Origin: Apteryx mantelli
Taxonomy: Eukaryota > Chordata > Aves > Apterygiformes > Apterygidae
Assembly (NCBI RefSeq): GCF_036417845.1
Contig: NC_089994.1
Location: 16,386,001-16,450,000 of the forward strand
DNA length: 64,000 nucleotides
Direction of reading: 5' to 3'
Made by a program: the position numbers and the translations under genes. Shown in pieces: positions 27,142-42,100 of this stretch. The notes below the pieces were generated by a model. That model did no database searches, was not told the DNA's origin, and saw nothing but the letters and a program-made list of their open reading frames with translations. Every line of letters begins with the position of its first letter. The stretch's first letter is position 1.

Positions 27142-30100
27142 CTGTTACAAATACAAAAAAAACATTAGATTTCTGGAACAATTTTACACCACAAAAGTTG
27201 CTTACGTAGGCAGCTAAGAATGACAAAGATTTTTATTTCCCACTGAAACAGTATTACCTTTGGTTTAAGCTAGTACCACACCTTGCAAGTGATAAATGCA
27301 ACAGCACCCGTGGGCTTAGATATGTGCTTTGTGTGGATTGACAATTATTTCAATGTTTTAAAACTCTCTAAATAATAGTCTCATCTATTTGGGAAGTTAT
27401 GCTAAAAATGTGAGTTCATGGTCACACAGAGCTCTTACAGTGTCAAGTTGCAGCCTACGATGGATTCACATTATCATATTATAAACATGAAATTAATGTT
27501 TTATGATGTAACCCACTATGAATCATTAATAGTGGCAGCCCAAATGTGTAAAAGTCACTCACAGACTGACTCATAAAAAGAAAATTAATAAAAGAAGGAT
27601 GTTTAGTGGGAATTAGTAAGGCTAACCTCCTCCATGCTGATCTGAGATTCGTGCAAGATTAGAAATGGACAACTGCTTTTGTTTAACACTGCTACAGTGA
27701 TGATCCCCTGGCCTTTAATAACAGTGATAAGGCTGACACGTTGAAAATTTATTGTCTTCAACAGGTTGCTTTATATACAACTTAAAATTTGAGCTGGCAC
27801 CGTTTGTTATACCCATGTTTCAGTTTCTTATCCAAATGGTTTACAGGGAATGTGCTGTCATGTTAAGCTGTTTGACTATCTTTTACAAGCAGCTCATGCT
27901 ATACGCTGTAGGAAATCAAGCCCTGAAGAGCCAGCATGATCTCTTGTCAGGGTATTAGTTACCAATGCCAGCAGTAATGGAATTTTCTTTGTGGACTGCA
28001 ATATGCTTTTTATAAAAGACTGACCGCAGCATTCTGTAATAAGCCCCACAAATATATGAACTGTACAAGGCTTTTACAAGGTAAAAACCTCATTCTTACC
28101 TTCCCAAGGTTTTCTTGTTCAAGGATCATTCGTGTATACTGTTCTCTAAAAGAAATATATAATATTTTTATTATGATTTTAATTGTTTCTAAATAATAGG
28201 ACATAATAATGATGCAAGCCTGGAAAATTATGAAAGTATTGGGAGGTTCATAAATGAGCCAGTCAGAAGAGGAAGCATGGAGAAACTTTTTTGTTACTGG
28301 GCAACATATCGCTTGACATCAGGGATCAGATATCCTTGATTCCCTCAGTTATGCAGTTAGCAAAAGTGTTACTGGATAAGATCTCTTACATTTTCAAAGC
28401 GCATATGATTACTGTTGCTTCCAGCTTGAAGATGACAGCAAGACCAGTTAGGCAAGACATACATGATCCCTTTTTAGTAATGCATTTACGCTGATGATAT
28501 TCTGAGGTTATCCAGTACCCTCTATTTGTACAAATGTCAGAGTATACGAATCCACAGCCCTTAACGGCTACGGATGTAGCATTAGAATGAGTGGGAAAAT
28601 ACAGGAATGAAGGGCAGTAGAATTTCACCCCAGCTTTGACAAATCCAGTTACTGCAATGGAACCATTGTGTGTTCAGCACTTTTAAAAACCAGGCTTCAC
28701 ATTTAGGTGCTTAAACATAAACTTAGTAGCATAACTGTTGACATTCGTTATTAAAAATCTTGGCTGTACGCTTTTGTGTGCAACAAGTGGAGGGATTACT
28801 TTCTGACATACCCAAACTCAATACATGAAACCTGCAATATAATATGCAAATCATAACAGCAAAAGTGAGAAATATTTCTACACTTATTTTTAATTTTTTT
28901 GAAATGTGACAACAAAAAGACATCTTCACTGATTCTCTTTTATGAAATCAAGTATTACATTTTGTGTGTAACAGGTAAACTTAGAGGTTGAGAGTTTGAC
29001 TGCTAGTGAAAAACAAAATAGGCCAGCTCATCAAAAGAACTTTCCAAATTGCTCAGGATAGAAGGACTTTGCACAGAGAAATCCAAATTTCCATAAAGAA
29101 ATATCAGCCTTCACGATGCTCGAGTGTGAAGGTTTGCTAGCGCATAGTGAGCAGCAGTGTGGAAAGAGAATTGGAGCATCATGTTTCCAGTATTTCTCCC
29201 ATTTCTACCAGGTACCGCAGCCCTTGAGCTGGAGCGCTTGGGCCCCATGCCGCCCGGTGCTGCGCGCCATGCTCTCCCCGGAATGGATGTGCAAGGAATG
29301 CAGCTGGGTCATTTACTGATCCGTCAGCCTGGGATGACTCTAGTCAGTACAGAGCAGAGCAGTCTTGAGGCTGCTCCAGGCGCGGTGCAGGCACAGCTGA
29401 TCCCTAGCAATCCTCACCAAGTCAGAGGGATGGAAAGCCGCACTGCATCTTCTGATTTCCCACTGGCACACTGTATATGTTCACACGCATTTGGCCTCAA
29501 GAACATACTTTTTTTTTTTGAGTACAGTTTTCAAAATAATCATCAGAAAATTAGATGTCTTTCTTGGTAAGTTTTTCTTTACTATTTATAATGATGACTG
29601 GAAAGAATGCAACTTAATAACTTAATTAAAAAAAAAAACACTTTCTGTTTTTAGAGAACAAAATTAACTTTTCACATTCCTAAGAAATGACTGCACAGAA
29701 CAGAGAGTTTATGTTCAATAAAGAGGGTCGGAATTAAGACATTTTTTGTTCAATACGTTATTAGGAAAGTGCTGTTCTATTTATGGCTCATTTTTGCTCC
29801 GTTTACATTCCAGTGCCTGCTGAAAAATACATACACATTCTAAAAGGATGTCTAGAAATACATTTTCTCTCCTCATTTTCTTTTGTGTAAAGCTCTGGAT
29901 ACTGAACGTTGTTGTAATTCATTTAAATGTGACTGTTCTGCGACATCTTACAGAAGGCCAAAACGTGCGTAGTCCCAGGGAGGGGGTTCATTTCCCTGCC
30001 TTCGGTGCTCGCAGTTAGCAAGTGAGGCAGGGACAGTGCAGAAAGCGGTACCGCTCCATTCGCATTCTCCTCGCCATACCTGGAATTACATAGCTGGACT

Positions 30101-33100
30101 CGCCCTTTAATTCCAGCGTTTGCCTTTGATGGCTTGTCTGTGTGTGTATGCACATTGTGGATGTTCACTTCACAAGCACTTGAGTTGGAGAAATTTTTGC
30201 TTAGCATCTGTGTATAAACTCAATCCTCCCCTTCCCTGCAAGGCCATAAAAGGACAGTGGCTGCTGCGTGACCTGCATTTCCTCTCAGCTGCTTGGCTGA
30301 GCTGTGCCGCCTTTCATACTAATCAATACTCACGTCATCACTAAGATTTTTCTCAAGGGTTTTTCTCTTTTTTTTTTTTTATCCTTCTGCTTAATTTTGC
30401 TGTTTTACCCATTTTTATTAGATAAATCTTCTGTATCCTTCAGCCTTCTGTTATTTTGTGAGACGGAGTAAGAAGCTTCTTATTCTCCAGTCAAAAGTGG
30501 TCAACCCTAGTGGCCTTTCTTCACTGTGGTGAGTGAAGAAATTGCCTCAGGTGATACTGAATGACATTTGACTACGTTTACTACCAACTTACTGTTGCTT
30601 CCCTAGTCACCACCACTGCAGCAGAAAGGCCCAGAAATTATTCCCAAAGGCAGTGAGTCTAAGAGGACAGATATCCTGGGAAACAGGTCTGTTCTTCCAT
30701 CTCCTTTGAGAAGTGATAGACAACTACTGGCTCTCTTTTTCTGATGTCACTTCAGCAGCTAGGTGGTCTGAAGTTTTAAAATGAAACATAGAATGCTTAT
30801 TATTTATCTAATTAGCAGTTCTGTCTTTGCTTTGCCACTCAATCATGTTTTTTAATTGAGTTTTATGAATGGGACAATTTTGTGAAGGATTTTGGCAACT
30901 TGTATAGAAGGCTGTACATGAACCACAGCTCTGACGTGACAGATTATAAAGATCTCAAGCAACAATCTGTCATGTCTCTGAAATACGAATACAGAAATCT
31001 AAGAGGCTTCACATCCAAGACCTATATTGCTGTGGCTTTTTACAGTCCGAGCAATAAAGCAAAGCAGGAATGCTCATTGAGCAGACTGTAGTGAGATGGA
31101 GAGGTACACGGCAAAGCTGATGCCCTCTCAGCACAGATTTAAAAAGGTGTACTCTGCAGAGACTCCTTGGTACTGTAGCGACTACATTTTTAGAGATGCG
31201 CAATCCTACTTTCAAAATATCCAAGTGTTTTTCACTCATTTCATTCATTCAAAATAAAACTAAAAACCATACTCTTTATCAAACCCAGCATACCTTAATT
31301 TTAAAACTGATGTTTGGATAACTATTTTCATGTCTGCCAAATAAAATGGGGTGAAAGCTACAGATGAAATTGTAAAACTACTGACAATAATTTAAACTTG
31401 TTCATTTTATTGAGAGCTAGATTTAAGACATTTTCTAGTCAAAGATAAAAGCAGCTGGAAATCACTATTTCTATTTCATGGAGAATTCTGGTATTTTAAA
31501 AAAAGTAATTATGAGTAAGACAAAAAAGATATTTTGACACTTTTACTAAATGAAAGTTACAAAATATTTGATTTTGGATTCTTCTGATGTTTAATTTTGG
31601 CAGGGATGAACCATTGTGTTGACTTTATTGCCTGAATTATGTTTAAACTTTTATATTGAATTAAAAGATTGAATATATATACCATTTTAAAAAGGATACT
31701 TTTATTAAAATATTTAATATGTACTGAAGTGTAAAAGTCTATATAATGTGATAAAGTTTAAAATTATTTGCACAGAAAATTAAACCAAAATATCCCCTTC
31801 TCAGAAAATATTTCAATCTTTGGCAGAACTGTATTATTTTAAATGGAAAACTACATAAAAATGTTCACCAGCTCAATTCATAACCTTTTAGGCTTCCCTT
31901 CCCACCATGTAAAGATAAGGGGTCCTGAAAAAACTCACAGGCTGGAGCAATTGACCTTATACTGGAGTCTATTAAATTGAGTGTAAAGATGAGGGTTAGT
32001 GGGATAGTGCAGAGCAGTATTTATTCTGTCTATCTCCAGTGAGAAAGGCAAAGCAAAATCCACTTAGGATAAGTATATGCAGTTCTCCATTCCTGCACCA
32101 GCGATGGCGATAGCTATTATACCTAAAAGAACAGTTGAAGATTTGCAAAAAAAATGGCCAAAATGTGGGGGCAGCATATGGTTGCTCCCTTCGAGAGGTG
32201 GCAGACCTCCTACTGCTGCATGCTGGAGTCGCAGGGAAACCTGGCTCGGTCACTGCGTCTGGTGGAGCCGCGCTTCCTGCAGGACCTCGCAGCAGCATGG
32301 CTTCTCTGGGTCTGCGCCAACAGGGGCTGCAGTGAACAGCCACTATCTGGGGCCCATAATCTCCAGCAGGAAGGGAAAATCTTTTGGTATGTCTGAGAGA
32401 ACTCTTAGATTTACAGCAGTACATACTGGGATTCAAGATGCTTATTTTTAGATTATTATAGTGTTTCTAAATTTATCAGGTGAACTCCTTCAGTTCAAAT
32501 GCCAGTGAGAAAATTCTTAACTTCAGTTTCAGTTTATGAAAATCCTTCAAGTTAACACAAACGAAATGCACTAATATATTTACCGAATTGCTTTTCGTCT
32601 CTCCTGTGGATCTGGGGAAACGTATGTTTTCATTTCTTCTTTAGCACGCTGCAGCTGTACTTCTATATTCTATAAAGAAATACACAAATGTTTTAAAAAT
32701 ATATACTATAACTCCTATTTCATTTCACCAAGAACAATTTGGTCTCTCTTCCGATCTTACCCTCTTCATGCAGTTAATATAACGGTAGTTGCTTTCTTCC
32801 TGAATACACTCCTCAAGAAGTCCTTTCACTTCCTGCAGTACAACAATAATATTTTAATGGACATCATAACTGAAGGTCTACAGTAGATGCCCTGTGTTAC
32901 TATATTAACCATGAGAGTCCATAACAGAAACAGGCATAATTCTGAATTGATCATTTCTTACATGTTCATACAATTTGGGCTTTACAGTAGTCTCTTTAAA
33001 AGTAATAAATGAAAGGGTAATTTCTTTTTTTTAAATTTCAGCTACAGTTAGAGATGCTAACGGATTGTGAACAGGCATTTACTAATATGACTTTAACTTC

Positions 33101-36100
33101 TAACAGACACTTCACAAATGCTGCCAAGACTCTCGTTTCTTAAAGTGCTAAATACAATTGTGAACAAGTATTTCCTGGAACACATCTGTGAAATGTGTGT
33201 TAGAAGCTACAGTCATGTTAATAATATGTTAATTAGCAATCAGTAACTATGTTGGGGAGTATGGAGGCAGTGGATTAGCGTTCCCCTTCAGGTTCCCCAG
33301 CTCTAAATGGTCCATACCAAGAAAACTGATAATCCAAGCGGAATTCAATTACTCCAGGTCACACAAAAGTTGTCAACTCCAAAGCTGTGTCACTATGTGA
33401 CTTTCAGACCATCAGCTAAAAACCTGAATTCTGTAGTTGCTGACAGTCAAGTGCAGCTTAATCAGTGGACTTGCTTGTCATGATGTGTTAGAATATGACT
33501 AAGGTTTGTCTAGGAAGGAAAAAGCCTTGAGTAGTTATTGCACAATAGTTCTAATGGAAGGTCTACTTAATACTAGCTTTATCTGTGGATTCTTTTATCT
33601 CACTTGGGTTAAGCCATACAAAGAACTTTTAGTGCAGAGAAAAAATAGCTGTATATCCGCCTGCACTTTAAATGTACACCTTTTTTATTTTGAAATATAT
33701 TGCTTATGTGTCCAAGTCCTTGAAAATCAAGTCCAGCCAAAATTCAAAGGAGGTGATCTAGACAAATAAAGCAGATTCATATAAATATATTAATAATAGT
33801 ATATCTGTACCCACATTAGAGGATTGCACTGGCTTAGGTACATCCCTTCCTAGAAGCACTATTGTTCAAGCCATACATAAACTGCATATGGACAAGCCTC
33901 ACATATGTTTGTATTTTTTTTAAAACTATTGTATTTTTGTTGATAATTTTCAAGAATGCAAGACAGTCACGTTTAATGAAGTAACCTTGCCATTAATTTC
34001 AGTGTATTAATTATTGGTTAAATTGGTGTTGCTAATTTAATGAATCTGCTAAGTGCATATGAAGATTTGTCTTGATAAATTAGTCCTTAACATTTTATTG
34101 TCAAATTGTTTCCTAATAGATACTATACAGGTCGGCAGGATTTCTGGCAGATGTACCATCTTTTACAACATTCCTACTAATCGAAGCTGGACTCCACAGG
34201 ATGGACTGTACATACCACTGTGTTCACTTGTTGCTATTAAAAAACAAGATGCATGGGACTGTAGCTAGTGCAGAGCAGCTGCAGGCACATTGATTTGCGT
34301 AGTTATGGATCACCACGGACTCATCTCCACCTGAAGTGAATTTGGACTGTCCATATCCAGAGGGAAGGTAGGAAAAAGACTATACCATAACGAATAACTT
34401 GCACAGCATTTATTAATATACGTGACCAAGTCACCACCTTACCTGTTCCAGTGTAGAGCGATTGCTCTCTAACCCCGCTGCACAACTGTCGTACTGGACT
34501 TTTTTTTCATCACATTCTTGAGTTAATTCCTTATGTGGAAAGGGCAAAGGGATATGTAAATGAAATCTTCAATTGACTGACATGTGACATCCAGGCAGAC
34601 TGTGTTCCTGTCAGTCTCACACATCAGCCTCAGCTACTGGCACACTCACAGGCACTTACATAAACCAAGCAGGCACACGGCTATTATTACACACGGGGAA
34701 GCCGCTAGCCCCTGCTTGCATACTGGAGGATCAGCTGTATACACCACAACATAACATGCAAATATCCTCTTTATAGTCACATCCATAGGGGAGTGTTTGC
34801 AAGCAGAAAGGAAAGGTAATTATAAAATTAGAGATTAAGACAGGATAATTATACTTGCCACCCATGAAAAGTGAGCTTTCTAGTTGTACACAACAAACAG
34901 CTTAGCTGGATTTCATTTGTTGACACTTTAAATTGAACCATTAAAAATAAGTTTTCTGGAAATGTAGTTGAGAGATAAATGGATAGCTCCATTTACTACT
35001 ATGAGGATGAGCCAACTTACAGCAGCTGAGAGCCTGAATGATTTTTTTCAGATCTGTATAAGATTTTGAAAGCAAATGGATAAATCTGTCATTCCTACAG
35101 ACTGATAAAGGACGTAGATCACTGTGTTCAACTATTTGGATGAGATATTATTTGTGATCCACTTTAAAAGGAGAGCTTTAGCTGAGATGATTAGAGCTGA
35201 GAAACAAACAAGCCAGCACCTATCAGTCATTTGGAACCTAACTTTGCTACATTTTGAACCATGATTTTTTAAATTTTCTCCTGGTACAGCAACTTTTAAA
35301 AATTTACAGTAAAAGACAAAATATTCAGCCTGATTTTGTGCCTTCCCTGTCAGCTTTTAATAATTCCAATCTCCTGCATGTTGCCTACTGCAAATCACAT
35401 TTGACCTATTCTGCTATTTCCAGCTTTCCTTTGGAGCTGATTATGTCCTTGTACAACACCAGAGATCTGTAAGTTAGGCTTATTTCTGATTTTGACTTCA
35501 CTTACCCAGAATGAAAGGAAGGGTTAATACATCAAAATAACTGTATTTTGTGCTTAAAATAAAAAATGCATCACACAAACAAGGTGTACAAAGTTGATGA
35601 GACACTGAGGATTTGCAGTATTTGAAGCATTTAGGGGTCTGATAAGTGGAATCAAACTTAAGCTAATCACCTTCTGATCTGAATTTCTGTATGGTCTCAA
35701 CTCAGCTTCTAAATTGCACATATCCTCCCTTTTAAGGCACAAATACATCCATGCCAAGGCATATATATATATATACAGATAGTATCTATACATACAATCA
35801 ACTCCTTCTGTAACTATAACCTCTGACTGCATGGACAAATTTGCAGAGGAAAACACAGGAGTATTTCCCAAAGTCTGTCCTACTACCTACCTATTTCATT
35901 AAGAAGCTTTGTTCAAAGTATTCCTAAAGTGTTTCTACTAACCTGGCACTTCTGACGCAACTGTCTCAGTTCTTTGATAACAGGAGCTAGGTTGGACTTC
36001 TTATCTGCCACCATAGTATTCAGTTTTTTTACCTGATAGAGGGACAAATTATAGACATTAATAATATGATATTAGTAGTACATTTATATTATTAGGAATG

Positions 36101-39100
36101 TGAAAAGAAAAGAGAAGAAAGCCAAAATATGGAGAGAAAAAAGATGTTACAAAAGAAGATGGGACTATATATGATATAAAAAAAGCACAGGGCTAATTAA
36201 TAAAGGGAAAGAACCCATATGGCAGTGGTGTCATTGGCACAAAACAGACAACTACTGCTCCCGTAGTTTGAACCGAGCACTTCACAGAGAAGTCCAGCAG
36301 ACAGCCTGTGTGCTAGACACCTGAGCAGCTTGGTGAGTTGGGAAAAATCAAGGAGTTGAATAGAGGTGGGCTGACAGAAAGGAAGAGAGCCATAAGAAAA
36401 AAAAACTGTACAGGTTAAATAATGTTTTAAAATGCTAAAAACAAATAGAAACACTTTAAAGTATTTATATTGAAGATCAAAATTCTATCCAGCTTTCTAT
36501 CTGAGAATCATTCTGTTTTAGTTATATCAATTTATTTTAAAAGTGCCCTAATGACTTTCAAAAAACGTTATTTTGGTTTTTGCTCTTTTATGATGTTAGA
36601 AGTTCATGTTCTGTCTTGCTTCTATGGCTATGCGATAAATTAAATTAAAACACCACAGAGCTAAGAGCAATTGAAAATTGGGTACAGAGAAAAAGAAGAG
36701 CTATTTGCTTCAGCTCTTTAGTCATGTTAAGTATTCTTTTTATCAAATGCTTAACTCCAGTATTTTACAAACACCTTAGAAAAAGACTGTATTAAAGATT
36801 TAAAACATTCCTCTCTTTCAATTACTGTGCAAGAACAAACATGAAACCACCTACTAAATCACAAAAAAGTCAAAACCAAAGACAACAAGACAGCAAGACT
36901 TGATATCCCTGATATTTCTGAAGGGGGGAAAGTAGGATTATTTTTTTTAATTCTAAATTTTTTCTTCATACATTAAAAGAAATATACATTTTGGTAAGCT
37001 TTTTCCAGATTACCTTTGCAGAGATATACTATATATATATATATATATATATGCAAACGTACATAAAACAACATGAAAAACCTGACCAAAAATATTAAAC
37101 TTGGTTTTATATTCCGAAGAACTGAACATTCAAACTGCAGAAATAAAATAATTATGAAAAAGATCACCATTTCAGACATGTTATCTAGTGTTCGGCCTTT
37201 CATTTCATCCATTTCACTTTTTACTGCAGATACTCTTTCCAGCTCCTCCTGGGTGTAGCTATATCCAGAAATACCTTTCTTGTCTTCAATAGCTTGCTGC
37301 AGATATTAAAAAAAATGCAAAATGTGAGTTCATTACTCCAGTAACACAGCGAATTCTCTCATATAGCTGAGATACTGTAAGAAAGCTGAAAAGGTAAGTA
37401 CTGTAATCAATTTATTTTAAAAGTCATGAATAATCTAGCCACCACAACAACTAAATCCTGTATCTGGCTCTTCTATCGTAGGACATGAACAACTCTGTAA
37501 TACCACGATTTGGTCATCTGATGCCCAATGAAATTAACAGAAAGTTTCCACCAAATTAAGTGGACTTTAGGTCAGGTTCTGAACAGTTAAATATGTAAAG
37601 GACGGGTGCTCAATCTGAAGATGTAAGGTCTAATTATTTTATAAACAACTGTCAAGCTAAACTAAAAAAATTCTGTATTCATTATAGTAATACTAATGCC
37701 ATCTTACCAAATTTTAGCAAAACTTTACATTTAATTGTAAATGTACAGTTTAGCAATGCTTGCTCATTAAGTATGCAAAGAGGGTATTTCTGTAAACTGA
37801 AAGCTGAGTGTTGACTTAAGCATCCACAATTTGCTAAAAAGGAAAACATTCATTCTTAAGAGACACATGTATCTATGAACTCCATGTCCATCAGCCTCAC
37901 AAAACCCCTCACAAGCATATGTTTAAGAAAAGGTTTTCTCTCATAATAGCTACTGCTACTATGATGGGACCATTTTGTAGACTTTAATAGCAGTGTACAG
38001 TTTGATAGGGCACTACACCCAGGGCAAGAAAACTATATTTCTAGCTTTGCAAAAAAGTGCATGCTAGTTTTCTGGTGGTAAGAACTTTATGAAATTAAAG
38101 CTCTGTAGTTTTATTATAAGATAGTTTAGAAAAAGTCAGACTTGCACAGGAATATACCGGTGACCACGTGTAGCCGCTTCATGGAGAAACTTCTAGGGCT
38201 TTGCCTCTGCTGTGATTTTATTGTGGGATGACTAGTATATATTGGTTATCCTGCTGTAAATAACAATTTCTTAAGTGAAAACACACGTCCACACACATCC
38301 AGATTCCTTTTAGCTGAGTAACAATCGGAGGAAAAGCCCTGATCCTTTACTGCTTAGGTGCTTCTTGGTACCCAGGCAGCAGTTCTGGTTATATTTTTAA
38401 TTAGACAGTGAATGCCCTGTTGAAATTGCATAACATCATCCCTTGCAACTATATGAGAGCCCTTTCCAAAGTCTGTCCTATGTATTCTCACACTTTCATT
38501 TCATTTTTTAACCGAACAAGTATTTTTATGTTTAAAAATGCAAAATATGGGCATATAAACACTGATATAATAACAAAAATATTTTGATAACAAAAATACT
38601 GATATTAGAAGAAAATATTGTAGCAGTAGATTGTTGTAGACTAAAAAGGGAATCTCCTTGCATTTGGAATACATGTATATTCCCTGAATGCTTACAGGTA
38701 TGCATAGCAGAAATCTTTTTCCTGCTTTTCCAGGTTAGAAAGAGCATTCCTCTAGTTTTAAATTTTGGAGTAATATGTCTGTCTTTTCCTTCACTTACTG
38801 TGAAATACATTTTCTTCTAAATGTTCCGGGGTTAGAATTTTTTTTCCCTCCCCCTCTCTTTTTTTAAGTACTATTCCTATATATTTTTGCAGCAGTAATT
38901 TGAATCCTGTTTACTGTTAATAACATAATTTTAACAGCCCTTAACGTATATATGGATACCAGAAACTAACCGAATAATCCAATCTTGCTCTAACTGAGGT
39001 CAGGGAAGATTTGCCATTGACTTCAGAAAGTAGGGTCAAACCCCTGAGGCTAAAAAGAAATAGCAGAACATATATGACAGCCTGTAAAAAACGACTGCTG

Positions 39101-42100
39101 CACAGAAAAAACAGCAGCTTGGCATAGTCAATAGATGAAAATAAATTTTTTACCCCCGTATGTCTTTTACTAATGGCAACAGGAGAGCTGAGGATGAAAT
39201 ACATTAGAAAATAGCAAAACAACGTCCGCCTCATTACATAGCTAGTTATCAGGGGAGCCGGGGTGATGAACTGCCGGAGTGGTACATGCTTGTATTACCA
39301 ACTGCTGCTGAATAGCCTCATGGCGCTGTTTTAGCAGTTCTTCTGTCCTCTGGAGGATACCATACTCAGCTGTAATTTCTGCTATTTCTAGTCGCTTCTT
39401 TTTATAATACGTGTTTTTGCTCCGGAGCTTATTAACATAGTGTTTGAACTGAAATGAGAAAGAATAGAAATATCTGTCATTTAACTTAAGGCAAAAAATG
39501 GCCTCACCACAGACTGTTGCTATAAACAATGTAATTATCCTATTTGGACTACATACTGAAGATTAAGCGTTTAGAACAGAGGAGTGGAATTCAGGATTCC
39601 CAGAGTCTATTTATTTTCGGTCCTGCATTTGCTCACTGTTCGAGATCAAAAACACCAGCTCCATTGCTCTGTGTCTCAGCTCACCCATTTGTAATAGGGA
39701 GATGATTCAATTCTACTCACTCACCCCCATTTGACAGTTGGAAATGTAATTAGTGTTTGTAAAATGTTCCGAGAATCACGGATAATAAAAAAGTTAATGT
39801 AACAGTAATTTGTACTTGCAGCAGAACAGGAGATCAGCAGTGCCAGCCCCCAAGAGCTCTGCAGACCAAGAAGCATGATAAGAAAGTACAGAAAAATTAG
39901 GAGAAGAGAACATGGGAAAAGATTATTGGTTTTTAAATGCTGGTTCTCAATAGTTAAAGTTTATTGTTCTCTTTCAGTGCTTCTTGCAGACCTGAATGAC
40001 GTTACTGGCTAATTTTTTAACAGGAAAATAAAAGTAGAGTTCTTGTATAGAAGTGGAGAACTGCCATAAATAAACTTTGCATAAAATCTAAGGTAATGGA
40101 GAATTTACATTTTCACATCCTGAAAGATCAACAGCCTTTGCTAATTTGCATCTGAAATCCTTGTGTGCGCAATTTGAAAGACATCTGAAATACCAGGTGT
40201 TGAAACACACAACTAATATTTTTCTTTGCCTTAATTTTTTCCATCTGTCAGACAGGCTTAGCTTTTCTTCTTATATTTTACATGAGAGATGAGAGGCAAT
40301 TGCCAGTCACAGCTACAAAGTGTATTCAGATGCAGAGACAGAAAACAAATAAAATCTATTAGAGTAAATAGTGCAAGAACAGGCTTTGGAATGTTCCTTG
40401 TCCAGGAGGGGATCAGCATGTGCAGAATGAGCCTACAACAGGCAGCCTCAGGGAGAAAGCAGCAGTCCCACTACCACGGATAGAAATCTAAAACTCCAAC
40501 ATGAAAGAACCTACATTCTGAAATTTACATTAATTTTCCTTTTTTATAAAATTATGTGACTCTCCCTTCTGAAGAATAAATCCAAAAATCCAATGTGACT
40601 ACAGCCTAAGAACCCCCAGAGTAACTGTATGTTCTATAAAAAGTGTCCTGGGCAAAATGCCCAAAATGAAATCAACCCTGTTCATCTGCCATCCTGTGCA
40701 ATATCTAGGCCAAAGCTGCTTCTCTCTTGCTATGCTCCAGAACTATTTTTAAAGCCAAAAGCTATAAACGTTTTTGGTGAAAGAACAAACCCACAAATTA
40801 CTCAATGTGCTCTATGCAGATTGGACTATGTGTGGCTTTGGAATACCATTTACATTGTGCGTATTACCTAGGACACGGATAGACAAGGTCACCTAAGACA
40901 CAGCACTGCACAGCGGAGGCGGCGTTACAGTCCTACTGTCTTTGTTATATTATTGGTGCATTTAATATATTATTACCAGAATGAATTGTTTTTTCATAGC
41001 AAATTCAACTACATTCTCCTAGTTAGTACAAGAGACATCTTTTGTTTTGCTTAGACAATTCCAACTCTTCTGTGATTTTTCAAGAGACTACAGAAGTACA
41101 AATACATTCTCTCCAACTAACTGAAGAAAATTGAAGGGAAGCATAGTTCTCCGTCTCGATGGAGTTATTCCAGGGATATTTCATTAGACCAGTGGAATAT
41201 AGTAAAGAATGATGTAAGGGAAGAAACTTAGCTCATATGTGACCACATACAGCTATCAAATCTGAGTGATTTTCTGTCAGTTTATCCCAGGATAGAAAGT
41301 AAACTATTATTCTCCTCACTTCTATAGCTACTTCTAAGATTTTGAAAATAGCTTGAGTGGGAGGTAGAGTATTTGCATATTCAATATTCAAAGCACAATG
41401 TATCTTACAATGGAAATCAAAGGATCTTGTTGATTAAAGAACTGATTCTACCAATGTTCTATTATTAGCTGATTAAGTTAGGACTATATAATAAAAATTC
41501 CATCCAAAACTAACTATCTACAAGCTGCTTACATTGACAAGTGAAACCTATCCATTTTAGGAGATGCATGTCTATCTTTGATTGTAACCTCTGTTTTTTT
41601 AAAAGCAAACTTAAGTTTTCACATAACTTACATTTCAGGAAACAAGGTAAAACAAGATATAAACAACCGTAGCAAAATGGTAATATCTATAGAAAAAGAA
41701 TCAATGGTTTGGCAAAATTTGCAAGAGATTTCATCTACTCCAAATGCAGCACAGATTAGCCCCTCAAAATCTCACCAAGTGAAGCCTTCTTTAGATCCAG
41801 GGCCAAATTCAGAGCTGGAGTTATTAGATTTAACTCCACTTAAACCAGCAGCTTGGAAGGATCTTATGGCAAAATTAGGTTTCTCCAGCCTAAAATCTGA
41901 GAATCCATAAGTATCCAAAAATTATAAATAAGCCTGCAGAAAGATACCAACGTTTTCGTTTGTGCGAGCATTACTTCTGAACCTTTAAACAGCTCCTGCT
42001 CCCACCAATATGTGGATGAAAAATCAAGCCCTTAAAATAGTATAAAACACGGTATTGTACTGTGGCAGAAGGTCTTTTAAATAATATGAATAATTCAAAA

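Larger units (their letters stand above)
36033..37167 (-). other. IFT81: IFT81 intron, 1.1 kb
   Basis: It contains a possible tRNA-like segment (36265-36320, minus) and a perfect TA repeat (37030-37052). The TA repeat lies about 115 bases downstream of the weak donor at 37168. No coding sequence. Confidence 0.65.
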
